Source of the DNA: a virus
Virus record (IMG/VR): IMGVR_UViG_3300031215_000012
Coordinates: 1-64,000 of that record
Direction: 5' to 3' (one strand)
DNA length: 64,000 bases
Shown: positions 8,567 to 18,131 of the stretch, piece after piece
Position numbering within the stretch: position 1 is the stretch's first letter
Layout: each line of letters opens with the position of its first letter
Notes under the pieces: model-generated
Told to the model about the DNA's origin: nothing
The model's input: the letters and a program-made list of their open reading frames with translations, nothing else
Database searches by the model: none
Program-made: the position numbers and the translations under genes

Positions 8567-9871
8567 TTAAATTTCAGCTTCATCTAAATTTTCAACATCC
8601 TTTTCAATAATAGTTGTTGTATCTGTTATTTCACAATTAAAATGTGAACCTTTTCTGAAAATACCACCATCAATATATGAATCTTTCATCTTTACTCCAT
8701 CTAAATAACAATCTTTAAATTCCCCTCCATTGATTTCTTCGTTTTTAATTCTGCAATTTTTGAAATTAGAATTATTTACTTTAGTCATGTCTAAATCTGA
8801 ATTAGAAACAACACAATCATATAAACTTGTGTGAGTTAGTATAGTGTTTATTAATCTACAATCATATAATAATATTCCTGGGTCATCAATAGTTGTTCTT
8901 CTGATAATAAATCCTCCAATTTCAATAACAGAATTGTCAGTGTCGTAATTTATTACACCTTTCATATTAAATTTAACTTCTTTCATTCTAATTAGAATAG
9001 GATATATGTGTTTCCATACTATTGGAAAAAATAATTTTCTGGTTTCTTCGTCAACTTTTAAGTCAACTTTAAATTCAATATTCTTGAATATATTACTAAA
9101 GTTAAAATAGTTTTGTCCAGCTAAGAAAACATTTTTCTTAGGTTCTAATAAATCAATAAGTTTTTGTTTAATTTCATTTTCTTCAGTATAATATGCATCT
9201 TTGATACTATTTAAAAAGAAATCTAATAAGAAAAGTATATCTGTTTGTTGTTCTTCATATTTTCTACCTCCAATGTATCTAAATTCTAAATAATTACTTT
9301 TTAACTTTTCAAAGTTTATACCGTAGTATTTTGTCATTGGATATGTAAAACTTGTTCTATTTGTAGTTAAATTAACAAAATCAAAGTTACTATGTAGTGG
9401 TATAATATCTTTAATAGATTTTGTATATAAATTATCTTTTCTGTTTGGGAATCTTTTATATATTTCATCTTCTTCAAAATCTAATATAAATTTCAATATA
9501 TCCATATCTTGAATATATCTTGTATCAGGATAATTCAAATTTAAGTGCAACCCACATCTTTCAGTTGTTTTTACTCCTTTAGATTCTCTTATCCATCTTA
9601 AAACTTTAATTAATATTATTCGAGCATGATTATAATCCATTGGACCTGTAACAAGTTCAACAGAATGATCTCCCAATGAAAAATCTGGTTCTAATTTGAA
9701 ATGGTTGTCAGTTGGTACGAATTCAGAATGGTGTTCCTTTTCGATGTTCATTTTAACCTTTAAAAGTTTTTGTAATTCATCTTTTATAGTTCCTAAATTA
9801 AAATTAGCATCTCGTACAAACTCTATTTCAAGTCCACATTTGGCGTTGTATATTTCTTTATTGTTTTCCAT
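8567..9871 (-). CDS. amidoligase-like protein with pentapeptide-type C-terminus
   Basis: 434 aa from ATG 9871. A longer frame exists only with a TTG start inside the preceding terminator, so the ATG is preferred. The N-terminal half shows the order expected of ATP-dependent amidoligase / glutamate-cysteine-ligase-like enzymes: GLEIEF near residue 13, KLEPDFSLG then VELVTGPM near 60-80, CGLHLNLNY near 107. The C-terminal ~110 residues are a run of short repeats with regularly spaced hydrophobic/aromatic and N/C/S positions (NSNFKNC, GGEFKDCYLDG, DSYIDGG), like a pentapeptide right-handed helix. The reaction, possibly peptide-bond ligation on a virion or host substrate, is inference. It sits unexpectedly among baseplate genes. 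Confidence 0.5.
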   Translation of the reverse strand: MENNKEIYNAKCGLEIEFVRDANFNLGTIKDELQKLLKVKMNIEKEHHSEFVPTDNHFKLEPDFSLGDHSVELVTGPMDYNHARIILIKVLRWIRESKGVKTTERCGLHLNLNYPDTRYIQDMDILKFILDFEEDEIYKRFPNRKDNLYTKSIKDIIPLHSNFDFVNLTTNRTSFTYPMTKYYGINFEKLKSNYLEFRYIGGRKYEEQQTDILFLLDFFLNSIKDAYYTEENEIKQKLIDLLEPKKNVFLAGQNYFNFSNIFKNIEFKVDLKVDEETRKLFFPIVWKHIYPILIRMKEVKFNMKGVINYDTDNSVIEIGGFIIRRTTIDDPGILLYDCRLINTILTHTSLYDCVVSNSDLDMTKVNNSNFKNCRIKNEEINGGEFKDCYLDGVKMKDSYIDGGIFRKGSHFNCEITDTTTIIEKDVENLDEAEI

Positions 9872-9907
9872 TGAAATAATTATCGTTTTCTTATTTAATG
9901 TAAACAA

Positions 9908-9938
9908 AAAAAGGCAACCACGAATGATTACCTTTTCT
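9908..9938 (-). terminator. rho-independent terminator with UUCG loop
   Basis: A 10-bp stem (9911-9920 with 9925-9934, including G-U pairs) is closed by a TTCG loop on the minus strand and followed by a T run. It lies directly after the S1-domain gene and before the amidoligase-like gene. Confidence 0.75.
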
Positions 9939-9957
9939 TCTTAAATTCATTATAAAA

Positions 9958-11076
9958 TTAAACTAACTCTAAACCGTATTTGTTATCTTTATTGTCTAAA
10001 ACTTTAACGTTAACTTTTTCACCACGTTTCAATTCTTGACCTTCTTCAAGTTTACTTATGTGTATAAGTCCGGTTGCATTCTTTCCCAAAGAAATGAAAC
10101 TACCATACTTTACAGTTTTTACAACTTTTCCTTCGATTACTTCACCTTTTATGAATTTAGGTTTTGCAACTTCGTTTGGATCAACTGATAATCTTGATAA
10201 AATTATTTTCCTATTTGTAACTATTTCTTTTAAGTAGAAATCAATTTCCCTTCCCGGAGTAACTTCTCCATTATTAAATAATTCAATTAAAGCCTCGTCA
10301 AAATCATCTTTGTGAATCATTCCAGTTAAAACATCGTTAAATTCAATAAATATCCCAAATGGTTTAGTACCTGTTACTTTACCTGTATAAACAGCACCAA
10401 TTTCTAATTTTTCAATTTCTGTTGGGATTAATGTTTCAAGATATGCTCTATGTGAAACTATTAATTGGTCTTTGAACTTAGAATATCTATTTTCGTTTTT
10501 AATAGGTATTACTTTAATAGTTTTACCTATTAATGTTTGAAAGTCTATTAATTTGTTAATTCCTCCTAAACTTCCAGGCATAAATACATTCACATTTTCA
10601 ATACTAAGAACATATCCATTTTCTGTCAATGCAATAACGTTTGCATCATAGATAGAATCATTAGATGGGTCTTTCATTTCAGTATAAAGTCTATTTTTTA
10701 TAAACTCAACAACACTAGCTTTTAAATATCCTTTTGTATTTGTGATAAGTGCTTCAATTTCATCACCAATTCTATAATCTTCAGGATTAATGTTATCCTT
10801 TTCAATAGAAATATAAGCAAATTCCTTTCCTCCAATATCTAAAAGAATATCATTTTGAGAAATTTGAGAAACAAATCCAGAAATTTCTTGTCCTAATTCA
10901 TATCGAAGTGATTTTGGTAGTCTTTTGAACGTTTCATCGTAAAGTGAAAGTAGTTCTGCGGCATAAGATTCTTTAGATAAAAGTTTGCCATTTTGAAGAA
11001 ATATAGTGTTTTCTTTTTCAGTTTCAAACATTTCGATGTTTGTTGGGTCACCATAAGTTACTTTTTCGTCATTCAT
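9958..11076 (-). CDS. ribosomal protein S1-like protein, four S1 RNA-binding domains
   Basis: 372 aa. Four OB-fold S1 repeats can be traced, at about 62-115, 140-205, 225-297 and 308-372. The third (VYTGKVTGTKPFGIFIEF ... GMIHKDD) and fourth (EGKVVKTVKYGSFISLG ... GLIHISKL) are the clearest. Host S1 has six repeats, so this is a shortened version. S1 domains bind single-stranded, U/A-rich mRNA. Since genes here lack Shine-Dalgarno sites, the protein could steer host ribosomes to phage mRNAs with AT-rich leaders; that role is inference. It has its own terminator and lies inside the structural region, so it is probably made late. Confidence 0.85.
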   Translation of the reverse strand: MNDEKVTYGDPTNIEMFETEKENTIFLQNGKLLSKESYAAELLSLYDETFKRLPKSLRYELGQEISGFVSQISQNDILLDIGGKEFAYISIEKDNINPEDYRIGDEIEALITNTKGYLKASVVEFIKNRLYTEMKDPSNDSIYDANVIALTENGYVLSIENVNVFMPGSLGGINKLIDFQTLIGKTIKVIPIKNENRYSKFKDQLIVSHRAYLETLIPTEIEKLEIGAVYTGKVTGTKPFGIFIEFNDVLTGMIHKDDFDEALIELFNNGEVTPGREIDFYLKEIVTNRKIILSRLSVDPNEVAKPKFIKGEVIEGKVVKTVKYGSFISLGKNATGLIHISKLEEGQELKRGEKVNVKVLDNKDNKYGLELV

Positions 11077-11114
11077 TATTATTTTGTTTTAAAATGTTAT
11101 ACTTTATATAATCG

Positions 11115-11660
11115 TTAAGTAATCGTGAATAATGGCACTGGTAATACCAATGGTGGTGGTGGTACACCAGCAATTGCGATTCCTGTATATAAGAAATTTA
11201 AGGTCTTTGCGTGTAGTGTAAACATATTGTAAAATGCGAGTACTATTGGCTCCATCGTTGAACTATCACTTGCCGGTGGATATGGTGGTGTTGGTACCGG
11301 AACAGAACCAATTACATTTCCTAAGTTTACTAATGACATTCCAGGATGAGTTGCCGGCAATTTTAATAATGCTGGTGCCCAACAAGCAACTAAAGATGCT
11401 TCAATTGGTGTAAATATCATTGCTGGTGCCTTTGTATTGAAACATAATTCAAGTGATGCTTCGATTGCTGTTTCAACTAAAGGAAATAATTGACCTTGCC
11501 AAGCATTTCCTAAACTATCGGAACCTGCTTTACAAGCATCTTCGTATGCTGCGGCAAGTCCTACTGCCACTTCCTTTATTGTTCCTTCTTCACCTTTACT
11601 ATCGAGTGCAAGTTCATACTGATTTGTAAAAACTGCTTCTATATCTGCTTTTAATCCCAT
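11115..11660 (-). CDS. conserved-looking virion protein next to spike gene
   Basis: 181 aa. The first 110 residues are helical and Ala-rich (GLAAAYEDACKAG, LVETAIEASLELCF). The rest is Pro-rich with PVPTPPYPP and a hydrophobic ending. Its ATG overlaps the stop of the gp5-like spike gene (TAATG), implying translational coupling and a related function, for instance a spike-associated or hub protein. No family was recognised, and it lacks PAAR-type histidines. Confidence 0.5.
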   Translation of the reverse strand: MGLKADIEAVFTNQYELALDSKGEEGTIKEVAVGLAAAYEDACKAGSDSLGNAWQGQLFPLVETAIEASLELCFNTKAPAMIFTPIEASLVACWAPALLKLPATHPGMSLVNLGNVIGSVPVPTPPYPPASDSSTMEPIVLAFYNMFTLHAKTLNFLYTGIAIAGVPPPPLVLPVPLFTIT

Positions 11661-12412
11661 TATTCTAAGTCTTTATCTAAAGTTACTAATTCTGATTTGA
11701 AATCTACCCAACCAGCATCTGGGGCATCAAATGTTCCTGCTATTACACCTGCCCATCCAACACCTGCTGAAAGTGGTGTACATGGTCCAACTGGTGAATT
11801 TACAGTAACAGCACCTAATTTAGTAATAAAATCTGTAAGTAACGTTTCTAATGTGTCACCTAAAACCGCTGGTTCTAAACTTCCACCTTGTGTACCTAAA
11901 CTAATACCTTCATTTCCAATGTGTACAACTTTACCTGTTTCTCCATTCGAAAGTAATATACTTTCATCTTCATTACTGAATTGAATAAATGTTTCGTTTT
12001 TTCTTACTATAAGTCCCTGTGTTTCAGTGTAAAATATTTCGAGGGTTCTTGGATCACTTTCTTCACCAAGTCCATCTTCTCCCATTCTTTTATCATATAC
12101 GATTGACCATACTTTAGGATAGTCTTCTGCATATTCACCTAATAAATCATCATTAGTTTTTGCAATACCTGAGTAAAACGGAACATATTCATCACCGTTT
12201 TCAAAGAATACGTTACATATTTCACCTACTTTAGGAATGATAACAGTACCTGATGAAAGTTGATTGTATGGGATTGCCCAAGGAATTACTTCGTCATTCA
12301 ATTTATCAAATTTTCCAAAAACTTTGATTTTAACTCGACCAAGATTCAACACATCATTTGTATCAATAACTTCCCCTACCCAAATCGTACCTAAAGTTGT
12401 GTCTTTAAACAT
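11660..12412 (-). CDS. baseplate spike protein, gp5/GpV-like
   Basis: 250 aa. The N-terminal ~90 residues form a gp5/GpV-type OB fold (GTIWVGEVIDTNDVLNLGRVKIKVFG ending in WAIPYNQ, then VGEICNVFFENGDEYVPFYSG). This is followed by a beta-prism/needle-like segment (FIQFSNEDESILLSNG, VVHIGNEGISLG). T4 gp5 has an internal lysozyme domain; none is visible here and the length leaves no room for it. The protein would form the membrane-piercing trimer at the tail tip with the adjacent hub proteins. Confidence 0.75.
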   Translation of the reverse strand: MFKDTTLGTIWVGEVIDTNDVLNLGRVKIKVFGKFDKLNDEVIPWAIPYNQLSSGTVIIPKVGEICNVFFENGDEYVPFYSGIAKTNDDLLGEYAEDYPKVWSIVYDKRMGEDGLGEESDPRTLEIFYTETQGLIVRKNETFIQFSNEDESILLSNGETGKVVHIGNEGISLGTQGGSLEPAVLGDTLETLLTDFITKLGAVTVNSPVGPCTPLSAGVGWAGVIAGTFDAPDAGWVDFKSELVTLDKDLE

Positions 12413-12439
12413 ATTATTCTATAATTTATACTGTTTTAT

Positions 12440-13684
12440 TTAATTACTTCCTTTACCGTAAACGTTTCCTAAATTACTTTTGTTGTTACTTTTGTTGTTA
12501 CTTTTCATATTTATAACTGTATTTTGAGCACTATCAACTATTGTTGATGCGTTTATGTTTGCTAAAGAAGAAGGAGAAAATCCATAAACGTTACCTAAAA
12601 GTAAATTTGTTAGTTTATTTTTAACTAAATTTCCTGCTTTTGCTGAAACATTTGCACTTACATCGGTTGCAAGTGCAACAATAGAATCTTTAATAAAATT
12701 AGGTGATTTAGGACTATTTAAAACGTCGTCATTTATAAATAATAATTCTTTTCTCAAATAATCTTTAACATAATAGTGATTATCTTGATTACTTAATGAA
12801 TGTAAAATTCTATAAATGTTATTTTCTTCTATGTTTTGATATGAAATTTTAATTTTTTGAGCAACTTGTGTTGGTTGTGAATTTGAAATAGATGCGAATG
12901 CTTCACCAGAATCATCAGGTTGAAATTCACAATGTGTTAAATCAAAAGAAATTTGGGTTCTATCTGTCATAGAATTTACACCTAACAATTGTTCATTTAT
13001 TTCAGCTTTTTTACTTAGTGGATTTTCACTTGTAGATGGTAAATCTATTTCGTTTGCTAAATTACCTAATCTTTTTAAGTTAGTAGTTTTCAATCCAAAA
13101 TCTCTAAAATCATAAAGTTTAATTGTCATATCAAACTTTCTAAGATTATCAGGTAAAATATATCTTCTATTTACAAAATCAACTGTTATTTTTTTATATA
13201 AATCCATCAATCCAGTCATTCTTAAATCAATTGATTCTAAACAAGTTATTGTTACTTCTTTATTGAATAATGGTTTTGATATATCTCTTTTCCAAGCATC
13301 ATCTAATCCATCTATTGATTGAAAGTACCAAGGATATTCTGTATTCAATTTTATTAATAATGATTTGAAATCCAATAACATATTATATCTTGCTGTATCT
13401 CCTATTGAATCTAAGTAATAAAGGGCTGAATTAGAATTTTTCTCAGCACCTAAAAATCCAGATGCATTCATTGAACCTGCTACTGAATCTGTTTGTCCTA
13501 TACCTGTAAATAATAATTTGAATGATAAGTACGTAGGGTCTTGATACAAATGTAATTTATCTGTACTGTGTGTACTTAGTGGTTTTCTAAAGTTTTTATT
13601 TTCATTAGATTCTCCAAATATGTCTTTACCCAAAGACGAACCTCTGGACATCGCATCATTTATACCTTCATCTAATTTACCCAT
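12440..13684 (-). CDS. baseplate tail-tube initiator/junction protein, gp48/gp54-like
   Basis: 414 aa. A region at about 110-200 (YPWYFQSIDGLDDAWKRD ... VNRRYILPDNLRKFDM) resembles proteins I associate with the tube-baseplate junction of large T4-like Bacteroidetes phages. The C-terminus (about 370-410) has low-complexity Asn/Ser repeats. It sits between the spike gene and the hub gene, with a 3-base gap to the latter. The exact T4 counterpart (gp48 or gp54) cannot be decided from sequence alone. Confidence 0.5.
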   Translation of the reverse strand: MGKLDEGINDAMSRGSSLGKDIFGESNENKNFRKPLSTHSTDKLHLYQDPTYLSFKLLFTGIGQTDSVAGSMNASGFLGAEKNSNSALYYLDSIGDTARYNMLLDFKSLLIKLNTEYPWYFQSIDGLDDAWKRDISKPLFNKEVTITCLESIDLRMTGLMDLYKKITVDFVNRRYILPDNLRKFDMTIKLYDFRDFGLKTTNLKRLGNLANEIDLPSTSENPLSKKAEINEQLLGVNSMTDRTQISFDLTHCEFQPDDSGEAFASISNSQPTQVAQKIKISYQNIEENNIYRILHSLSNQDNHYYVKDYLRKELLFINDDVLNSPKSPNFIKDSIVALATDVSANVSAKAGNLVKNKLTNLLLGNVYGFSPSSLANINASTIVDSAQNTVINMKSNNKSNNKSNLGNVYGKGSN

Positions 13685-13687
13685 TTA

Positions 13688-15157
13688 TCACTTTTTATTT
13701 TTTACAATATTAGAACTTGCTGGCATTGGCCATTCCCTTCTAATTAGGTTAACTGTTTGTGAAAACCCAGAACCTCTGTTCCAATGAATAGCATAATCAC
13801 GAATTACATAAAAACCACTAACAAAACTATTTGCTACATAATTTTCTGGTCTTTCGTACATATCACCATCTTGCTCTGCTGTTGTTCCTCTTTCTTTATC
13901 TCCATTCTTCAAAGCAGCATTGTTTAATAGGTTACCATCTCTTTCGTAAATAGCAACTGGAATTCTTTTATATTTTGAAACACTACTCGATATATCTTGT
14001 AATGTTACAGTTAACCCCATCTTATTTAATTCTTCGTTGTTTTGATAATTCAAAATTTTAGAATAATTATAATTTGGGTGTAAGTTACCCTCGTTCAATG
14101 TACTAAATTGCCTACCTTGATAAATATACTTATTTTGCATTTCATAAGTTTCATCTCCAGCTTTACCTTTTAAGATAATCATATTTGATTCAGTTCCTTC
14201 TGTTGTTAATGGATCAATAAAGAATGATGTGAATTCATATAAATCCATATTCATTACTTGACTGTACCTTTTATAACCATTCGTCATCCATATTTCACCT
14301 GCTTTGTTAAACAAATTATAATCTTTGATGAAATTAGTTGTATTGTCATAGTTTGGGTGATTAGATAATAAAATTTTTGGATTTTCAGAAGTAGTACCTT
14401 CACTTTCATTACTTTTATCTTGTGTTATTGCAGAAATTAAATCAGCAATTCCATCTTCTAATGATTCATCTGTTGAAAATAATGTATTAACATTAACAAG
14501 TGTTAAGTAATAATATAAATCAACAAATGTAGTATAAAAACTTTTATCATCTTTATAGATAGTTTCAGAAGTCTTATTAATGAAATCTTTTATTGTGTTG
14601 TTTGGATTGAATCTGGGCATAGTATCATCCGTAGATGTTTCATTTGTCGCAAAACCTAATTGAACCTCATCACAGACCGCTAAAAGGTGATTGTACGAGG
14701 TGTCAGATGGATATGATAATTGTTGTTCACTAAACAAGTTAGGAACTTTCATTATTCCAGATAATTTATAAACTGATTTACCTTTAGAAGTAAACCCTCT
14801 AATTGTAAGAATGTCAAAATTAACTCTGATTTTCTTTTTAGCGTTGTTATTTCTACTACGAATGTATAATTCAATTAAATCTCCATCTTTAGGGAAATCA
14901 TTTTGAAATTGTTTAGTAATATCTTCGAATGTTAAATCAATAGTAGGTATAAATCCAGCAGTATTCACTGTGAATTTTATAATTGATTTTGCATCAAGTT
15001 CATATCCATTAATTTTCATATATGGTGAGCTATTACCCATATATTTGGATTTGTCTGCAACCGATTGATTTTCGTTTTCGTAATTACTTGTTTCGATTTG
15101 TTCTAAGACAACTGACGGTTCTTTGACCGTTAATATTTCCGCTTTGTTTGATGCCAT
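13688..15157 (-). CDS. baseplate hub protein, gp27/GpD-like
   Basis: 489 aa. The beta-rich N-terminus has SSPYMKINGYELDAKSIIKF followed by IPTIDLTFED and KDGDLIELYIRSR, which resembles the tube-like domains of gp27/GpD hubs. The middle contains helical and Y-rich segments. It lies directly between a LysM-like gene (overlapping start) and the junction protein, two genes from the gp5-like spike, as expected for the hub that carries the spike. Identification is by fold-like pattern and context rather than a unique motif. Confidence 0.55.
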   Translation of the reverse strand: MASNKAEILTVKEPSVVLEQIETSNYENENQSVADKSKYMGNSSPYMKINGYELDAKSIIKFTVNTAGFIPTIDLTFEDITKQFQNDFPKDGDLIELYIRSRNNNAKKKIRVNFDILTIRGFTSKGKSVYKLSGIMKVPNLFSEQQLSYPSDTSYNHLLAVCDEVQLGFATNETSTDDTMPRFNPNNTIKDFINKTSETIYKDDKSFYTTFVDLYYYLTLVNVNTLFSTDESLEDGIADLISAITQDKSNESEGTTSENPKILLSNHPNYDNTTNFIKDYNLFNKAGEIWMTNGYKRYSQVMNMDLYEFTSFFIDPLTTEGTESNMIILKGKAGDETYEMQNKYIYQGRQFSTLNEGNLHPNYNYSKILNYQNNEELNKMGLTVTLQDISSSVSKYKRIPVAIYERDGNLLNNAALKNGDKERGTTAEQDGDMYERPENYVANSFVSGFYVIRDYAIHWNRGSGFSQTVNLIRREWPMPASSNIVKNKK

Positions 15158-15660
15158 TATACACTAATACTGTTAGTTTCTTTATTTACCTCAATATTAG
15201 ATTCACCTGGTTTCAACTCATTTGGTTTAATGTTTACTTTAGAACCGTTTTTAATACTAGCACTAATTTTAGCAAGAGTTTCTAATCTTGATTTATCAAC
15301 TTTACTTTTCTTAGTAGAATCAATATATTTCTGTTTAGCTTCTTTTGATTCTTTATTTGGATTTTTATAGAATTTCTTTGCACCATTTAATTCTGGAATA
15401 ACTAACACATCGCTAGTTCTAACTTGTAAAGGGTCACTAAGTTCATTACATTTCATTATAATATCAACATATTCATCTGACCCATAAACAGCAAGTGAAA
15501 TTAAATCAACTCTCCTATCATATTCTGCAGTAACTTTAATTACTTTCATAACTAAAAAGTTTTCACTATTATAGTCTGGTATATAGGTTGGTTCACAAAA
15601 ATCCACTATTTCTGTTGTGTTGTCTTTACTAATCTTTATCTTTGCGTTTAGTGTGTCCAT
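15157..15660 (-). CDS. LysM-like baseplate protein, gp53-like
   Basis: 167 aa. Residues about 45-95 (YDRRVDLISLAVYGSDEY ... NELSDPLQVRTSDVLVIPEL) match the LysM-type motif found in T4 gp53 and in small baseplate proteins of contractile tails. The C-terminal 70 residues are Lys- and Ser-rich and probably flexible. Its stop overlaps the start of the hub gene, consistent with coupled synthesis of hub/wedge partners. Confidence 0.6.
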   Translation of the reverse strand: MDTLNAKIKISKDNTTEIVDFCEPTYIPDYNSENFLVMKVIKVTAEYDRRVDLISLAVYGSDEYVDIIMKCNELSDPLQVRTSDVLVIPELNGAKKFYKNPNKESKEAKQKYIDSTKKSKVDKSRLETLAKISASIKNGSKVNIKPNELKPGESNIEVNKETNSISV

Positions 15661-15684
15661 AAAGTATTTAATGTAACTAAGATA

Positions 15685-17253
15685 TTATGCAGTTGCTACG
15701 GCTGCTTGTGCAGATTGATACCTACCTTTTGCATACGCCACAGATGCATTTGCATTGTCAACGGAATCGTTTACTATTTTTGCTGGTGGTGTTAACTTTG
15801 AGGTTCCAGAACCGTTTAAATCTTTATTTCTATAATATGATTTACTTTTGAAATCTACATCACTTCCGTAGAATCTACTTCCACCAAAGTTAAACATTCT
15901 TTGTAATCCATATTTATCTCTTGGCATTGCATGTTTTAATTTAATTTCAAGTAAAACATAACTTGGTACATCATCTGCAGTAAATGGTCCTTCCATTCCC
16001 CATGAAGCATCGTCCATAATTAAATTTCCATACATCATTGTTGGGTTAAAAGGATTTCCTACTGTTAAATGCCATTCTCCTGTTGGATTTGCTGTTAATA
16101 GTGAATGTAAAGAAAACATTTCAGGTCTTCCTAATTTATCTAAACTACCACCTAACATACTTGCACCAACATTACCTGCTATTGTTTTTATTCCTTCGAA
16201 AATACCACCTTCAAAGGCACCCGAAAGTTTATCAGTAATATCTCCTATAAATGATTTTAAGAATCCACTAACATCACCATTAGCAAGTGCTTTTGAATCA
16301 CCTAATGGACCTGAAAATCCTCCACCCCCTGTGAATCTTGTTGCTCCTCCCCAAAATGGTGCTTTGTTAGTAACCATGTTCATCATGTTACCTAAAATAT
16401 CCAAGAATGCTACTTTTGTAGAAATTCCATCGTATGAACGAACGGCATATCTAAATTTAAGTGTTATATCTTGGTCAAATTTAATTCCTTTATCTCTTGT
16501 CCAAATTTTATCAACCACATCAATTGGACCCCAAACATAATTGTTTTGGTGTGTAGAATATGGATTAAAATCCGTTGCTGCTTTACCTTGTAATTTTTCT
16601 TTTGCAAATGACCCACTTGAATCAGCATTTCCTAAGAAATCTAATCCTCCCCATCCAGTTTTCGATTTGTCCATAGTTTGAATTTCACTTTGAAATTCTT
16701 TCCAAGCAAACCCGGTACTAAATGAAAATATAGATTCGAATGTATTATTTTCACCATCAATATATGATAATAAACGAGATACGTCTCTATTTGGATTATC
16801 TAAGTTATTAAGTAAATTATCATTACTTGGTTGTGGAAATCTTCTTAATGTAAGTAAGTGATTATTAGGAACTTTACCATATTGGTCAACAAATAGGAAA
16901 TCTCCCCATTTATATTGCATAGCGTGTTCAACTTCTTGTTCATTAAAAGCTGATGTTATTTGACTACCGGTTGGATTTTTATATCCTGTTGGGTTTTCCT
17001 CATTATAATATCTACTTGGTGTGTTTAAATATGAACCTTCTTCGTGTCCAGATCCTTGTTTTAAAAAATCATTGTAGTGTAAAACTGATAATGAATGTAA
17101 CATTGATTGCTTTCCCTCTAAAGGGTCTGCTTTATTACTAGTCTTACCATTTTTATCATATTTGTTACCTTCAGGAAGAGAAACAGTTCTACCTTTTATA
17201 GTATTATCAGTATAATTTGTAGAATTGTTGTTTGGATTTTCACTAAAGCTCAT
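15685..17253 (-). CDS. tail-tube initiator / baseplate protein
   Basis: 522 aa. A C-terminal part (about 375-470) containing PTGEWHLTVGNPFNPTMMYG and a following DDVPSYVLLEIKLKHAMPRDK is a pattern I associate with tail-tube terminating or initiating baseplate proteins of large phages. The middle is Gly-rich (TRFTGGGGFSGPLG). It is the first gene of the hub cluster, with TTAAATA about 20 bases upstream of ATG 17253. It is likely a paralogous partner of the 414-aa junction protein. Placement as gp48-like is tentative. Confidence 0.5.
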   Translation of the reverse strand: MSFSENPNNNSTNYTDNTIKGRTVSLPEGNKYDKNGKTSNKADPLEGKQSMLHSLSVLHYNDFLKQGSGHEEGSYLNTPSRYYNEENPTGYKNPTGSQITSAFNEQEVEHAMQYKWGDFLFVDQYGKVPNNHLLTLRRFPQPSNDNLLNNLDNPNRDVSRLLSYIDGENNTFESIFSFSTGFAWKEFQSEIQTMDKSKTGWGGLDFLGNADSSGSFAKEKLQGKAATDFNPYSTHQNNYVWGPIDVVDKIWTRDKGIKFDQDITLKFRYAVRSYDGISTKVAFLDILGNMMNMVTNKAPFWGGATRFTGGGGFSGPLGDSKALANGDVSGFLKSFIGDITDKLSGAFEGGIFEGIKTIAGNVGASMLGGSLDKLGRPEMFSLHSLLTANPTGEWHLTVGNPFNPTMMYGNLIMDDASWGMEGPFTADDVPSYVLLEIKLKHAMPRDKYGLQRMFNFGGSRFYGSDVDFKSKSYYRNKDLNGSGTSKLTPPAKIVNDSVDNANASVAYAKGRYQSAQAAVATA

Positions 17254-17306
17254 AAGTATGAAGATTTATATTATTTAATCTATCTCATTTTGATAGATAT
17301 TAATAA

Positions 17307-18131
17307 TTATTCTCTACTTTCTCTCTCTCTCCAAAGGTCACGTTTGACAAAATATTGAACATGTTTTTGACGACTCTTACTAAATTCCTTTCTTCTAGCA
17401 GGTCTGTTAAGAATATAGTCATCGAAAAAGTCATACATTGCTTGTTTAGTTTTGGTATAGTGTTCGTAATCCGGTCCCATATCTTCAATGATTTTTAAAA
17501 TCATTGGTTTGAAATCTTGAATAAATTGTTGTGTAGTTTTGACATATATTTTACTGGCGCTTTGTCTAAGATGTTTAGATAAAACTATATCATGTAGTTG
17601 TTTAAGATACTTACATGTTGCCATGAAATTCATTTTACTAAGATATGTCATTGATTCGTAATGACTATCAAAGATAAATGCTTCATTTACCCAGAATAAA
17701 AATTTGTCTGATTGATTTTTAAAGAATATTTTGTATTTTCCGTAACTGAAATCTTTGTTTTCGATTTGTTCAACTAATTCGGAATCTACAAACGAGAACA
17801 TCTTTACACCTTCGTTTAACACTGACTTTTGAATGTCATGTGACTTGATTGCTGTTTTGAACCAATTATTGTGAAAGAAATCTTTAAGTAATTCTCTTTT
17901 TTCGAATGCATTAGTAATCCTTACAACATAATCTAATGTGTGATCTGCATTTACCTTGTGTCTTAATATTTCACCTGCAAATGCTTTAATTGTGTCTGAA
18001 TTGTTGTATGAAAATAATAAAAAGTAAACTTTGTCACCTTTTTTGTAAACCTTTTCTCTTAGAATATCTGCTGAATAGATTCCTTGTTTACTTGGTTTAT
18101 ATTTTTGATCTCCACTATCTGATTTAAGCAT
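17307..18131 (-). CDS. unknown protein upstream of baseplate hub cluster
   Basis: 274 aa. The N-terminal 70 residues suggest a small SH3-like barrel (KGDKVYFLLFSYNN ... HTLDYVVRI), and the rest is helical and basic, ending in RRKEFSKSRQKHVQYFV. It overlaps the upstream gene by 73 bases in another frame, so the true start may be internal, although no ATG occurs before residue ~170. No family was recognised. Confidence 0.5.
   Translation of the reverse strand: MLKSDSGDQKYKPSKQGIYSADILREKVYKKGDKVYFLLFSYNNSDTIKAFAGEILRHKVNADHTLDYVVRITNAFEKRELLKDFFHNNWFKTAIKSHDIQKSVLNEGVKMFSFVDSELVEQIENKDFSYGKYKIFFKNQSDKFLFWVNEAFIFDSHYESMTYLSKMNFMATCKYLKQLHDIVLSKHLRQSASKIYVKTTQQFIQDFKPMILKIIEDMGPDYEHYTKTKQAMYDFFDDYILNRPARRKEFSKSRQKHVQYFVKRDLWRERESRE

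Noticed and set aside
9872-9907. TTG-started extension of the amidoligase-like gene
   Set aside because: It begins within the preceding terminator, and a normal ATG lies 12 codons downstream.
11660-12412. Lysozyme domain in the gp5-like spike
   Set aside because: The protein is only 250 aa and shows no catalytic Glu-Asp-Thr pattern between the OB fold and the needle.
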